A DNA stretch of 64,000 bases from Tautonia rosea. Lineage in GTDB: Bacteria; Planctomycetota; Planctomycetia; Isosphaerales; Isosphaeraceae. How positions within the stretch are numbered: the stretch's first letter is position 1; each line of letters begins with the position of its first letter. Where the stretch lies: NCBI RefSeq assembly GCF_012958305.1, contig NZ_JABBYO010000008.1, positions 126,001-190,000 on the forward strand, in the 5' to 3' direction. This document shows positions 8,886 to 17,319 of this stretch, piece by piece. The position numbers and the translations under genes are program-made. The notes under the pieces were generated by a model. The model saw nothing but the letters and a program-made list of their open reading frames with translations, was not told the origin of the DNA and ran no database searches.

Positions 8886-10301
8886 TCAGGGGCCGACCGC
8901 CTCGCGGCGCAGACCAAGCACTCGCCGGGTTCCCGGGGTGCGACGGACCCGATCGGCGATCCGGTGGCCGACGACCCAGATCACCCCACGACGATCCCGG
9001 ACCACGGGAACCCGGCCGCGATCCCCGAGGGGAACGCGACGGCCCCTCAAGAAGTCGGTCAGGGTCATGGATCGTCCCCCCATGCCGAGCGGCGCGAAGC
9101 GGTCGCCCGGCAGCGGGGTGCTGATGACCAGATGCGCCCCCGAGGCATCGAGGAACGGGTCCAGCGCGTCGAGGTCGATCCGCTCGTCGCTGGGAGTTTC
9201 GGGGGCGGGGTCGATCTCGGAGACGATCCGGCAATCGGCCCAGACCTCGGTTCCGGGAATCGGCAAAAGGGCCGAGGCGGGAGGAGTCGAGGGGGCATGG
9301 ACCGGGGCCTGAGGAACGAGCCGGACCCGCTCGGGACCGAGGAGCAGATCGACCCCGGCCCCGATCGCATATCTTCCCTGATCGCGAGTGACCAGCGCCG
9401 CCATCCGCTGCCAGCGATCGCTCGACATCGACCGCTCGGGCCATCCGGCCCGACGCCAGACGACGCGAAGGATCTCGACCCGGACCGACCGGGGAAAGGC
9501 GGCCAGCCGATCGCGTCTCAGGGTGATCTCGAACGGCTCGATCGTCACCACAATCGCTCGGGCCAGGCTGGCAGCCTGCCGTTCGGTCTGGCGGGCGGCG
9601 TCTCGGCTGCTCTGAGCGAGCCGGTTGAGCGCCTCGCGGACCTTCGGGTTGATGGTGGCGAGCTTCGGCAGCATCTCATGACGGATCAAGGTCCGGGTTC
9701 GGTTCACATCGGCATTGCTCGCATCGTCTTGCCAGGGCTGTTCGAGGGCGTTGAGAGAGGCACGGGCCTCGTCGCGAGTGGTTGTGAGCAAGGGGCGGAT
9801 CAGCTCGACTCCCTCGGCCAGGTGTCGGCGAGGAGGAATGCCCGCCAGGCCTCGAATCCCGGTCCCTCGGACGATCCGGTGGAGAACCGTTTCGGCCTGA
9901 TCGTCGCTCGTGTGACCGACGGCCACGGCCTGAGCCGAGCGTTGCCGGGCGATGTCGAGCAGCCAACCGTAGCGGGCCTGTCGGGCATCGGCCTCGAAGT
10001 GGGCCGCCCGCTCCGGCCGCCAGTGGCCCAGATCCATCGGCAGACCAAGCTGACTGGCCAGCTCGGTCACGAACTGGGCATCGCGGTCGGCTTCCTCGCC
10101 GCGGGCTCCGTGGTGCAGATGGGCGACCGAAAGCCGCAGGCCGAGTTCCTCCGCCACCTCGCACGAGGCTCTCAAGAGGGCCACGCTATCGCCCCCTCCC
10201 GAGACGGCGAGGACGATCCCCGAGCCCCCCGTCCTGCGCCGCCATCGGCCGAGGAACGATCGGACACGATGGCGAACGGCGAAGGCAGGGTCAGTCGTCA
10301 T
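8886..10301 (-). CDS. tilS: tRNA(Ile)-lysidine synthase
   Basis: 471 residues. The ATP-pyrophosphatase loop SGGGDS is at residues 34-39, followed by VAHLHHGARGEEADRDA, VAVGHTSDDQAETVLHRIVRG and the RPLL motif, all diagnostic of TilS. The C-terminal half carries the TilS substrate-binding and C-terminal domains, less conserved. TilS attaches lysine to C34 of the AUA-reading tRNA-Ile, changing its identity; it is cytosolic and normally essential. The ATG at 10301 has GGGAAGGG just upstream; 23 further in-frame codons upstream lack a ribosome site. It follows the membrane protein gene by 65 nt and may be co-transcribed with it. Confidence 0.93.
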   Translation of the reverse strand: MTTDPAFAVRHRVRSFLGRWRRRTGGSGIVLAVSGGGDSVALLRASCEVAEELGLRLSVAHLHHGARGEEADRDAQFVTELASQLGLPMDLGHWRPERAAHFEADARQARYGWLLDIARQRSAQAVAVGHTSDDQAETVLHRIVRGTGIRGLAGIPPRRHLAEGVELIRPLLTTTRDEARASLNALEQPWQDDASNADVNRTRTLIRHEMLPKLATINPKVREALNRLAQSSRDAARQTERQAASLARAIVVTIEPFEITLRRDRLAAFPRSVRVEILRVVWRRAGWPERSMSSDRWQRMAALVTRDQGRYAIGAGVDLLLGPERVRLVPQAPVHAPSTPPASALLPIPGTEVWADCRIVSEIDPAPETPSDERIDLDALDPFLDASGAHLVISTPLPGDRFAPLGMGGRSMTLTDFLRGRRVPLGDRGRVPVVRDRRGVIWVVGHRIADRVRRTPGTRRVLGLRREAVGP

Positions 10302-10366
10302 GGTTCCCTTCCCTTGAGGTCGATCACGGCTCGGCAACCGGACGCAACGCGACGCAGCTCGGCGGC

Positions 10367-11266
10367 TCAATGATCCGATGACGGTGAATTCTCCGAGGGG
10401 TTCGGCTCGAAGTCGAGCGCCCGAGGCTCCGCGCCGATCGAGCGGACCCGAGCCGCCCGGCTCACCAGGGCCCCTCCGTGCAGCATGAGGCTGAACTGCG
10501 AGGCGGCAAAGCAGACGAAAAAGACCGTCGAAACCCCCGCCGCCCGGTCAATCCAGACCGAGGCCCCCTCCCGGACCCTGCCGAGCCGATCACTCGCCTG
10601 GTCGAGGCTGGTAAAGAACGTGTCGATCTGGTTCCGGACATCGCTCAGCGCGAAATCGACCTCGGCCAGCAGTTCCTGAAACTGCGCCCGTTGGCGGAGC
10701 GAGAGCGCTTGCCCCATCCGAATGCGAGTCAAGGTGCGAGAGGCCTCGTCAAGCAGCGTTGTGGCCTCGTTCAGACTGCTGGCGACGTTTTGCAGCGGAG
10801 GAGCATCGGCCGATCGCTCCGAGACGCTTCTTCTTGGGAAAAAGGGCACTGAATCGAGCAGGACCAGCGCCCGGTTGAGACTGCGAAGGCTGTCCTGCAA
10901 GGCAAGAATAAATGTTTCGGCTGCTTCCAGACGTTGCTCGATGTCCGGGTCGAGCGCTTCGAGCAAGGTCGGGGCCTCCGGGTCTCGCTGAGCGACCCCC
11001 GCGAGTTCCTCGACCGTCTCTCCCACGAACCGGACGCGGTCGCGCACCGTGTCGATCAGGGTCAAGGAGGCGTCGCCCTGTTGGCGGACCAGATCGACGA
11101 CCTGTTCCAGGTCGGCGATCGACGCCGGCACCTCCCGGCTCAGGCGATCGGCTAAAGTCCACGACCCGACCACCGCCCCGATCCCGAAGACCGTTCCCAG
11201 GGCACCGATCAGGATCGCAAACGCACCCGTACAGAGCTTAATCAAGCGAAGCACGATCCTGAACAC
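10367..11266 (-). CDS. Membrane protein with periplasmic coiled coil
   Basis: 299 residues, GTG start directly behind GGGAGGGA. One hydrophobic helix at about residues 12-37 and a second at about 240-262 flank roughly 200 residues of heptad-rich helix (SIADLEQVVDLVRQQGD, SSLNEATTLLDEASRTLTRI, LSDVRNQIDTFFTSLDQASD). A Pro/Ser-rich tail ends the protein. The topology suggests a coiled-coil domain held between two membrane anchors. I do not recognise a named family. It sits upstream of tilS with a short gap, which need not mean functional linkage. Confidence 0.75.
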   Translation of the reverse strand: MFRIVLRLIKLCTGAFAILIGALGTVFGIGAVVGSWTLADRLSREVPASIADLEQVVDLVRQQGDASLTLIDTVRDRVRFVGETVEELAGVAQRDPEAPTLLEALDPDIEQRLEAAETFILALQDSLRSLNRALVLLDSVPFFPRRSVSERSADAPPLQNVASSLNEATTLLDEASRTLTRIRMGQALSLRQRAQFQELLAEVDFALSDVRNQIDTFFTSLDQASDRLGRVREGASVWIDRAAGVSTVFFVCFAASQFSLMLHGGALVSRAARVRSIGAEPRALDFEPNPSENSPSSDH

Positions 11267-11384
11267 TCCCTCCCGACACGATTGGCCGGCCCCTCTCGTC
11301 TCCCGTCACGGCTGATGGTGGAGGAGTCCTGGGATCAGGATGGCCCCGGCCCGTTCACCAATCCCCAGCGGGAGCCCACGTGTC

Positions 11385-12329
11385 TCAACGTTTGAACAGA
11401 TCGAGGAAGCGGTCTTCATATTCGGCGTAAATTCCCAGGCGATCAAGCTCTCGCTTCAGTTCGTAGGCTTTCGAACGATCGCGGGTCGATTCTTCGAACA
11501 GGTGCTCGATGCGCTTGCGGTCGTCGGCGGTGACGGTCTCCTCTTCAGATTCGTCAGGACCGTCCGGGCCGAGGAACGCCTCCTCCTCGGCAGAGGATTC
11601 CTGGTGCGGGGATTCGATTGCGTGCTCGCTCAGGTTGAGCAGCTCGCCGAGCCGTTGCTCGACATCGACCGCCTGTTCGGCCAGCTCGGTCAGATCGAGC
11701 TGAATCTTGGCGATCGTCGAGAAGACTTCCAGCACACCGAGCGCGGCCTTCGGAAACGGAAGCTGAGCGAAGATTTGCGGCATCTCTCCCAGCAGGCAGG
11801 TGCCCGGCAATCCGGCCTCGGCGGCAACCCCGAGCAAGACGCCGTTGAGCCCGCTGATGTGCCCGTCATCGAGCATCGTCAGTTCCAGTTGCGTCAGCTC
11901 GTCGAGCGTCGTCTGATCGGTGGCCGCGCCAAAGGTCCGCGACTCGTGCGAGGGGTGCATCTGTGTGGCCATCGAGGCGAAGGTGAAGACCCGCTCGACC
12001 CCCATCTCCTTGGCAAACTCGATCAGGCGACGGCAGAAGGCCAGCTTGCCCCTCGGCGGCTGAGCCTCGCCGATGAAGACGATCAGATCGTGCCGCTCTT
12101 CCGGATCGTGCCAGGCGAAGAAGCGGCTCCGGGGCAGCCGACCGGTGCGAATCAGACCGCGCTTGACCTCGACGTACTCGACGTCGAACAGTTCTTCGGC
12201 CTGGAACTCGGCCACCATGTGCATGCCGAGCTTGGCCATCAGGTAATAGCCGGCGCTGATCGCCACATGGCCCATTCCCGGCCAGACGGCGACCATCCAG
12301 GGCTTGTGTAATTTGATCTCGTCGGCCAT
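11385..12329 (-). CDS. PAC2 family (proteasome-assembly-chaperone-like) protein
   Basis: 314 residues. The PAC2 fold is visible from PWMVAVWPGMGHVAISAGYYL at the N-terminus through LIVFIGEAQPPRGK, GVERVFTFASMATQMHP, and the glycine-rich GLNGVLLGVAAEAGLPGTCLLGE block. The C-terminal 90 residues are acidic (Glu/Asp-rich around residues 235-260) and end in a charged helix. In archaea and actinobacteria PAC2 proteins are related to proteasome assembly chaperones, but planctomycetes lacking proteasomes also carry them, so the function here is open. GGGAGGG lies 7 nt before the ATG. Confidence 0.85.
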   Translation of the reverse strand: MADEIKLHKPWMVAVWPGMGHVAISAGYYLMAKLGMHMVAEFQAEELFDVEYVEVKRGLIRTGRLPRSRFFAWHDPEERHDLIVFIGEAQPPRGKLAFCRRLIEFAKEMGVERVFTFASMATQMHPSHESRTFGAATDQTTLDELTQLELTMLDDGHISGLNGVLLGVAAEAGLPGTCLLGEMPQIFAQLPFPKAALGVLEVFSTIAKIQLDLTELAEQAVDVEQRLGELLNLSEHAIESPHQESSAEEEAFLGPDGPDESEEETVTADDRKRIEHLFEESTRDRSKAYELKRELDRLGIYAEYEDRFLDLFKR

Positions 12330-12618
12330 GAGTTCACCCTCCCGATCCGCCTCTCAACACCGGTTGCCACCAGGGCGATCGACGCCCCCGGCCTACGTCT
12401 CGACCTCCGAGACCAGGGCAACACCCCCTTCCAGCATCGGACGAGGTTGCTGAGAATTCTATGCCTGACCGGTGGAACCGCCCGCAATCGTCGCCAAATT
12501 GGCCTGCAACGGCGGGCCAATTTCCCGCAAGTTCCTCCAAGGAAAACGGGTTTCTTGAACCGCGAGCCGTTCCGGAATCGTTGCCTTCGACGCCTTCGTC
12601 TGGGAGTCCTGTGTTGTC

Positions 12619-13131
12619 ATGGCCATTTACGTTGACGCCGATGCCTGCCCGGTCAAGGACGAGGTCTACCGGGTCGCCCGGCGTTATGGCGAAACCGTCC
12701 GGGTCGTGGCCAATGCGCCGCTCCGGGTGCCCGAGCACGATCAGATTGAGCTGGTCGTCGTCCGAGGCGGCTTCGAGGCGGCCGACGACTGGATCGCCGA
12801 GCAGATCGGCCCGGGCGATCTGGTCGTCACGGCCGACATTCCCCTGGCCGATCGCTGCCTGAAGGCCGGCGCCCGCGCGTTGGGACCGAAAGGCTACCCG
12901 TTCACCGACGACTCGATCGGCGAGCGGCTGGCCACCCGGGCGATCCTCGACCAGCTTCGCCAGGCCGGGCAGTACGGCGGCGGGCCTTCGGCCTTTGCCA
13001 AGACCGATCGCTCGCGCTTCCTGGGCAAGCTCGACGAAATGCTCGTCGCCATTCGCAAGGAACGGGAACGTGAAGCCCGCCGAGCCCCCGGCTCCGGCTC
13101 CGATCAAGGGCGGCCCGGCGGGCCGATGTAG
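12619..13131 (+). CDS. YaiI/YqxD family (DUF188) protein
   Basis: 170 residues with the family signature throughout: an N-terminal IYVDADACPVK, VVANAPLRVP, the acidic DDWIAEQIGPGDLVVTADIPLADRC, GYPFTDDSIGERLATR, and GGGPSAFAKTDRSRF. The Asp residues of DADACP and TADIPLAD resemble a PIN-like nuclease active site, as known for this family; its physiological substrate is not established. Length is normal apart from a Gly/Pro-rich tail of about 20 residues. The 3' end overlaps the convergent gene below by 28 nt. Confidence 0.9.
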   Translation: MAIYVDADACPVKDEVYRVARRYGETVRVVANAPLRVPEHDQIELVVVRGGFEAADDWIAEQIGPGDLVVTADIPLADRCLKAGARALGPKGYPFTDDSIGERLATRAILDQLRQAGQYGGGPSAFAKTDRSRFLGKLDEMLVAIRKEREREARRAPGSGSDQGRPGGPM

Positions 13132-14075
13132 GAGCGGGCGATCACGACATCATCGAAGAGGACGACGTTGACCTCCTGCTTCGTCCAGCGGTCGGTGATG
13201 TAGCTTTCGAGAGTCAACGCGTTGGCCATCAAGGTGGGGGAGGTCCGCCAGTTGATCCCGGTCCAGTGGCCGGCCAGCTCACCGTCGATCCAGTAGGCTT
13301 GCTCGCCGTCGGCTTCGCCGGGGGTGTTGTGCTGGAGCATGAACTCGACGCAGATCCACTCTCCTTTTCGGATGTTCGGCTGTGACGCGGGACGGAAGGC
13401 GTTACCCCAGTAGCGGCCGTCGGGCGAGGCGGTCATCTCATGCCAGTAGCTATAGAAGTTCCACTGGCCGGGAGGGGGGAGCCGGCCCCAGTCGCCCCAG
13501 GGCTCAATGGCGGTCGAGAAACGCTCGTCTCCCTCGGGCCGGTTGCCTGCCCCTCCGAACCCGGACCAGCGGTCGCCGCCGGTCAAGCCCTTGTTGGCCC
13601 GCAGGGTGACGAAGTGGTGGACGTAGTCGCAATCGGGGTCGAACTTCACGAGGAACCGAAAAAAGAGAGTCTCACTCGACTCGAACCAGGTGGTCAGGCC
13701 GCCTCCGGTGTTTTCGGAAAGCCGGGCCTCGACCCGGAGCGCCTTCGATCCGGTGCGAGGGTCGGCGGCCGACTCATCCACCAGGCTGAGCACCGAACCG
13801 CCTCGGTTGCTCACCTCGTCCCACTTCGCACCGAGGGGGGCATTCCCTTCGAAATTGTCGGCGAAGATCACGTCGGCATGCGTCTCGATCCCACGATCAG
13901 CCACAAACGCGGCGGCCAGACCGTCTCCCCGGGGTAACGGACTGGTCGCGGCCTGGTTGCGCAAGCCGTTAGGATCGCCCGCATCATCGGGCAGCGCCAT
14001 CGTGGGAGAGGCCGAAGCCAGCAGCACGGCCAGAGCCGCAATCGGCATCAAGCAAGGCATTCGCAAGAGGATCAT
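13104..14075 (-). CDS. Secreted polysaccharide-lyase-like protein (concanavalin-like fold)
   Basis: 323 residues. The ATG at 14075 has AAGGGAG 9 nt upstream and starts a clear signal peptide (MILLRMPCLMP to SASPTMA). The mature part resembles jelly-roll carbohydrate-active proteins: VIFADNFEGNAP, GSKALRVEARL, FFRFLVKFDPDCDYVHHFVTL, then WNFYSYWHEM, EWICVEFMLQHNTP and QAYWIDGELAG, a layout common to alginate/heparin-lyase-like or family-16-like sandwich folds. I cannot assign a lyase family or catalytic residues. Probably exported and acting on, or binding, a polysaccharide (inference). Converges with the DUF188 gene. Confidence 0.7.
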   Translation of the reverse strand: MILLRMPCLMPIAALAVLLASASPTMALPDDAGDPNGLRNQAATSPLPRGDGLAAAFVADRGIETHADVIFADNFEGNAPLGAKWDEVSNRGGSVLSLVDESAADPRTGSKALRVEARLSENTGGGLTTWFESSETLFFRFLVKFDPDCDYVHHFVTLRANKGLTGGDRWSGFGGAGNRPEGDERFSTAIEPWGDWGRLPPPGQWNFYSYWHEMTASPDGRYWGNAFRPASQPNIRKGEWICVEFMLQHNTPGEADGEQAYWIDGELAGHWTGINWRTSPTLMANALTLESYITDRWTKQEVNVVLFDDVVIARSYIGPPGRP

Positions 14076-14341
14076 GGAAGCAAACTCCCTTGGGTCGTCC
14101 CGGAAAAACGAGACTCTCGGCAACGTTCAGGTCGTAGTCTACTCAGCCGATCCGCGCTCGGCGAGTTGGACAGGCCCCGATCGCGCGTCCCCTTGCTCAG
14201 CAATTGGAGTGAGCGACGGCACGCAGGATGCAGCAACGGTTCGTTGTGAATGCCCCCCTCGGCATGTCATCGGTGCGAGAGGGACCGCCCCATTCCGTTG
14301 CGAACGATTCCGCCTTGAGCAAACACCAAAGGAGGCTCCTC

Positions 14342-14581
14342 ATGCCCGACGACCCGAACCGCCCCCCCCAGGGCGACCGCTTTGGCTGGGGCCAGCAACC
14401 GCTGCACCGGACCGACGAAACCACCGGCGATGAAGGCATCGAGCCGCCCGTCGGCCAGGGACACGATGAAGCCACCACCGGCCGCCCCGCCGAGCCCCCG
14501 AGAGCCGGCAACCGCGACGACACTCCTCAGGCCCCTGATTCGCCGATCAAGACGCGCCGACCCGACGCCCAGGAATCGTAA
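14342..14581 (+). CDS. Small hydrophilic protein, 79 residues
   Basis: The AAAGGAGG 6 nt before the ATG is one of the best ribosome sites in the window, and the frame ends in TAA. The sequence is almost without hydrophobic residues: MPDDPNRPPQGDRFGWGQQP, then Asp/Glu/Gly/Pro/Arg-rich with a repeated RPAEPP/RRPDAQ flavour. It is probably intrinsically disordered and cytosolic. I recognise no family. Codon bias could allow a chance frame, but the ribosome site supports translation. Confidence 0.55.
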   Translation: MPDDPNRPPQGDRFGWGQQPLHRTDETTGDEGIEPPVGQGHDEATTGRPAEPPRAGNRDDTPQAPDSPIKTRRPDAQES

Positions 14582-14870
14582 GACCACCTCTCGGGGTCTT
14601 CCGGTACCGATCCCGATCGTACGCGGGGTGGGGTCCCACCACACCTCGCCCCGCAGATCATGGTCTGATCCTCCGCAAGACGCGTCCCGACCTCGCCGTT
14701 CCGGAAAATTCCGCAGCATTTGCAAGTCAATGTGAACTACGATCAGAATGTCACTGTCAGGTGTCGGGGAATGATCCTGGCAAAGCGGCCCTCGGCCAGC
14801 ATGGGCTCGGCCGGCCTTGACCGACACATCGTCGTCCTTTGATCGAACAACTTCAGGTGAGGGGTCTCCC

Positions 14871-15335
14871 ATGACACGCATTGCTTCCCTGATCGTGGCG
14901 GTTGCCCTGCTGGGCAGTGTCACGTCGACGGCGTTTGCTCAGGTCCGCATGACCTACGGATATCCCACACAGAGCGGGGGAGCCCAGGTCATTGTCCGGC
15001 AGCCCGTCGCGCAGCCCGGCGTGGTCGCCGGCATTCCGTATGGCGGTGCGGTGTCGCCGTATGTCACCGATCCGTCCTACGGCTATTCGACCATCGCTCC
15101 CTACACCGCCGGCACAGTCTACTCCACCGGCGGCTATGGCTACGGTTACGGCTATGTGGCCCCGGAGGCGGGGGTGATGGTCACTCGCGGATATCCCCGC
15201 TACCCACTGAATTACAGCTACGGCTACGGTCCCGGCTACCGGGCGGGCAACCCGTATGCCTCTCGGATGATCAGCCCGTACGGAGGAGGCGTGCGCAGCT
15301 TCGGGTTCGGCCGAGGCTTCGTCGGCCGTCGTTAA
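14871..15335 (+). CDS. Secreted Tyr/Gly-rich protein
   Basis: 154 residues starting MTRIASLIVAVALLGSVTST, a clear signal peptide with likely cleavage after TAFA. The mature protein is low complexity with many Tyr-Gly steps (GGYGYGYGYV, NYSYGYGPGYRAG), Pro and Arg, and ends SFGFGRGFVGRR. Such Tyr/Gly-rich exported proteins are frequent in planctomycetes and may be wall or matrix components; that is inference. AGGTGAGGGG precedes the ATG. A strong hairpin about 95 nt after the stop is a likely terminator shared with the convergent gene below. Confidence 0.7.
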   Translation: MTRIASLIVAVALLGSVTSTAFAQVRMTYGYPTQSGGAQVIVRQPVAQPGVVAGIPYGGAVSPYVTDPSYGYSTIAPYTAGTVYSTGGYGYGYGYVAPEAGVMVTRGYPRYPLNYSYGYGPGYRAGNPYASRMISPYGGGVRSFGFGRGFVGRR

Positions 15336-15673
15336 TCGAAGTCTGGCGGGAGGTTCGGTCAATGGATGATCGACACCAGCACCCCGATCCCTCGCGTGCC
15401 GTCCGCCTTGCTTCAGACCGACCTTGCCAAACGGCCCGAGACACCCCCGCGTCTCGGGCCGTCTTCGTGCGCCATCCGGAACCGGAAATGACGCACCACG
15501 TTTCGGAGCTTGCAGTTCCGTTCCGTCACGAGAACATGAGACGAAACAGGACTTGAGAAGCCTTGGAAGTCGGCGACCGTTTCGGCAAGCCAGGCAAGCC
15601 CGGGAATTCAAGAGATCATCGAGGAACACCGCGTCCCCCGAACGACGAGGGAGCGGCGGGACGGGTCAATCGG
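15336..15673. other. Convergent intergenic region with terminator hairpin
   Basis: 338 nt between the Tyr/Gly-rich gene and the first TGA-interrupted gene. Apart from the hairpin at 15431-15462 I see nothing gene-like. Confidence 0.5.
15431..15462. terminator. Bidirectional terminator-like hairpin
   Basis: A perfect 12-bp stem (ACGGCCCGAGAC and its complement) with an 8-nt loop lies between two convergent genes. The T-run is weak on both sides, so termination efficiency is uncertain. Confidence 0.65.
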
Positions 15674-16246
15674 TCACTCGTCCAGAATCTTCGGCAGGTC
15701 GGCGAGCACGCGCTCGATATCCGCCTCGGTCAGTTCACCGGGGCCGAAGGAATGCTTCGAACGCAGCTCGGCGAATCGCCAGAGCAGGACCGTCACCTCG
15801 GCGTCCTCGGCAATCTTGTACGAGGGAGGACCGGCGGGGGTGTCCATCAGGGTCAGCGGCACCTCTTTGATGCCCTTTTCGGCCGCCAGGTCCCGTAGGG
15901 CCGTGACGGTTTCGGCCTCGTTCTCGGTGTCCGTCAGCTGGACAACGAAGGCCTTCAGGTTGGAGTTCTCAGCCACTTTCTCATCAACGGCCTTGACCAA
16001 ACTGGTCAAGGGCCCGGATGTCGTCCGCGTGAAGATGCAGACGACCGGGCTGGCACCGTAGCGTCAGCGATAACAGAGCTCGTTGCCTTTGTTCGGACCG
16101 GTGACATCGTAAACGTCGAAGGCGTTGACGACATCGCCGATCTTCGGGCCGGAATCGGGACCTTGCGCCTGCAAAACTGCCGCCGCACCCATCGCGGAGA
16201 CAGCCAGCACGGCCAGGCCCCAGGCGTGCGAAGATCGCAATCGCAT
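15674..16246 (-). CDS. Candidate selenoprotein A: exported thioredoxin-like protein with in-frame TGA (CxxU)
   Basis: Read through one TGA, the frame is 190 residues plus a stop. GAAGGAGG stands 9 nt before the ATG. Residues 1-28 are a signal peptide; then SGPKIGDVVNAFDVYDVTGP leads to Cys58-Tyr-Arg-(TGA61)-Arg-Tyr-Gly, followed by SPVVCIFTR, an alternating beta/alpha region (KAFVVQLTD, VPLTLMDTP) and a helical end. The layout is that of a thioredoxin fold with the CxxC attacking pair replaced by CxxU. The true stop after KILDE is also TGA, so TGA is not globally reassigned. A neighbouring paralogue has the same length and TGA position, and a conserved hairpin follows the TGA. If UGA is decoded as selenocysteine this is an exported redox protein. 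The alternatives are a 60-residue truncated peptide or a pseudogene. Confidence 0.75.
16012..16050 (-). promoter_or_regulatory. SECIS-like hairpin after TGA of candidate selenoprotein A
   Basis: On the coding (minus) strand the hairpin begins 13 nt after the TGA at 16064-16066. It has a 6-bp lower stem (GCCCGG/CCGGGC), a 3-nt bulge, a 5-bp stem (UCGUC/GACGA), three further pairs (UGC/GCG) and an 8-nt apical loop about 27 nt from the TGA. Bacterial SECIS elements lie at this distance inside the coding sequence. The apical loop lacks an early G unless the top three pairs are open, so the fit is good but not perfect. Confidence 0.6.
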
Positions 16247-16455
16247 AGGGAAAAACCTCCTTCGGAAAGGGCTCTCGACCCTGATCCTACCGATCGGTCG
16301 CGTGGACTTCCGAATCTATCGTGGCCTGAACCGATCCGATCGTCAACGGGGCGATCAGGTTTCGAACGACGAGGCTCAGGTCGCTGCTCTCCGAAGCGTC
16401 GCGCCCGCTCCCTCGCAAACCCTCCCAAAGGCGATTCCAGACTCCTACCGCGCCG

Positions 16456-17028
16456 TTACTCGCCCAGCACCTTCGACAGATCGGCGAGCACACGATCGAT
16501 GTCGGCCTCCGTCAGCTCGCCGGGGCCGAAGACCTGCTTGGCTCGAACGTCGAAGAAGCGATAGATCAGGATCGTCACCTCCGCGTCTTCGGCAATCCTG
16601 TACGCCGGAGGGCCGTCGGGATTCTCCATCAGGGTGAGCGGGATCTTGGCGATCCCGCCCTTGGCCGCCATCTCCCGGAGATTCGAGACGGCTTCGGCCT
16701 CGTTCTCTGGGTCCGTCAGGTGGACGACGAAAGCATTGAGCCTGGGACGGTCTGCCATTGTCTCTTCCACGGCCTTGACCAAACTGGTCAAGGGCCCGGA
16801 CGTCGTCCGCGAGAAGATGCAGACGACCGGGCTGATCCCGTACTGTCAGACGTAACAGAGCTCATTGCTTTTGTTCGGACCCGTGACGTCGTAAACGTCA
16901 AACGGGGTGACGATTTCACCAAGCTTCGGCCCGGAATCGATCCCCTGATCCTGCCCGTCTGCGGCTCCTCCCAGGGCAGCGATCGTCAGCACGGCCAGGC
17001 CCAGAACGCTCACAAATCGCACTCGCAT
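16456..17028 (-). CDS. Candidate selenoprotein B: paralogue with in-frame TGA (CxxU)
   Basis: Also 190 residues when read through one TGA, with AAAGGAGG 10 nt before the ATG and a TAA end. A signal peptide (residues 1-25) is followed by SGPKLGEIVTPFDVYDVTGP and Cys58-Tyr-Val-(TGA61)-Gln-Tyr-Gly, then SPVVCIFSR. After the TGA it matches the neighbour at 88 of 129 residues by my hand count, without gaps, so both downstream parts have stayed open and conserved while diverging. That is hard to reconcile with two dead genes. Cys70 is also conserved. It lies 209 nt upstream of copy A on the same strand and probably arose by tandem duplication; it has its own ribosome site. Export plus CxxU implies an envelope thiol-redox role (inference). 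Confidence 0.75.
16794..16832 (-). promoter_or_regulatory. SECIS-like hairpin after TGA of candidate selenoprotein B
   Basis: Same structure and spacing as in copy A, starting 13 nt after the TGA at 16846-16848. Compared with copy A, one base differs in the 3-nt bulge and one in the apical loop; all paired positions are identical. Confidence 0.6.
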
Positions 17029-17319
17029 CGTTGAGACGCCTCCTTTGGAACATGCGGGGCTCCGTGTGACCCTCTTGGTCGCAAGAATCTCTTCGTTCCA
17101 TCCTGCTGGCAACGGTCGAGATCGTCAACGGCCTCCGTGCTCAGGGGCTTTGGGCGCTCCCCGAGCGCCGGCTTTCCGAGCGCTCGGGCTGATGTCTCGG
17201 GCCGATCTTGCCGATCTTGTCGGTGTGACGGATCGTCCGGGCTGCCGGCGCCTCTGCGTCGCCGGGACCGGTCTTGATCTGAGGCCGACGGACGCCGACG
17301 GACAAGGAGGGCGGGAATC
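17029..17319. promoter_or_regulatory. Divergent intergenic region, likely promoters
   Basis: 291 nt between the start of candidate selenoprotein B (minus) and the start of the 678-residue exoprotein (plus). Both promoters must lie here, but I cannot point to reliable -35/-10 boxes. No gene is visible. Confidence 0.45.

Noticed and set aside
15674-16009. Treating the part of copy A after the TGA as a separate gene starting at a TTG
   Set aside because: There is no ribosome site before the TTG, the start would cut into the thioredoxin-like fold, and the copy B paralogue has the same break.
16006-16428. A minus-strand frame overlapping copy A and the gap above it
   Set aside because: No ribosome site or family; it overlaps the better-supported signal peptide and TGA frame.
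15674-17028. General reassignment of TGA to a sense codon
   Set aside because: Many genes in the window, including copy A itself, end in TGA with sensible C-termini.
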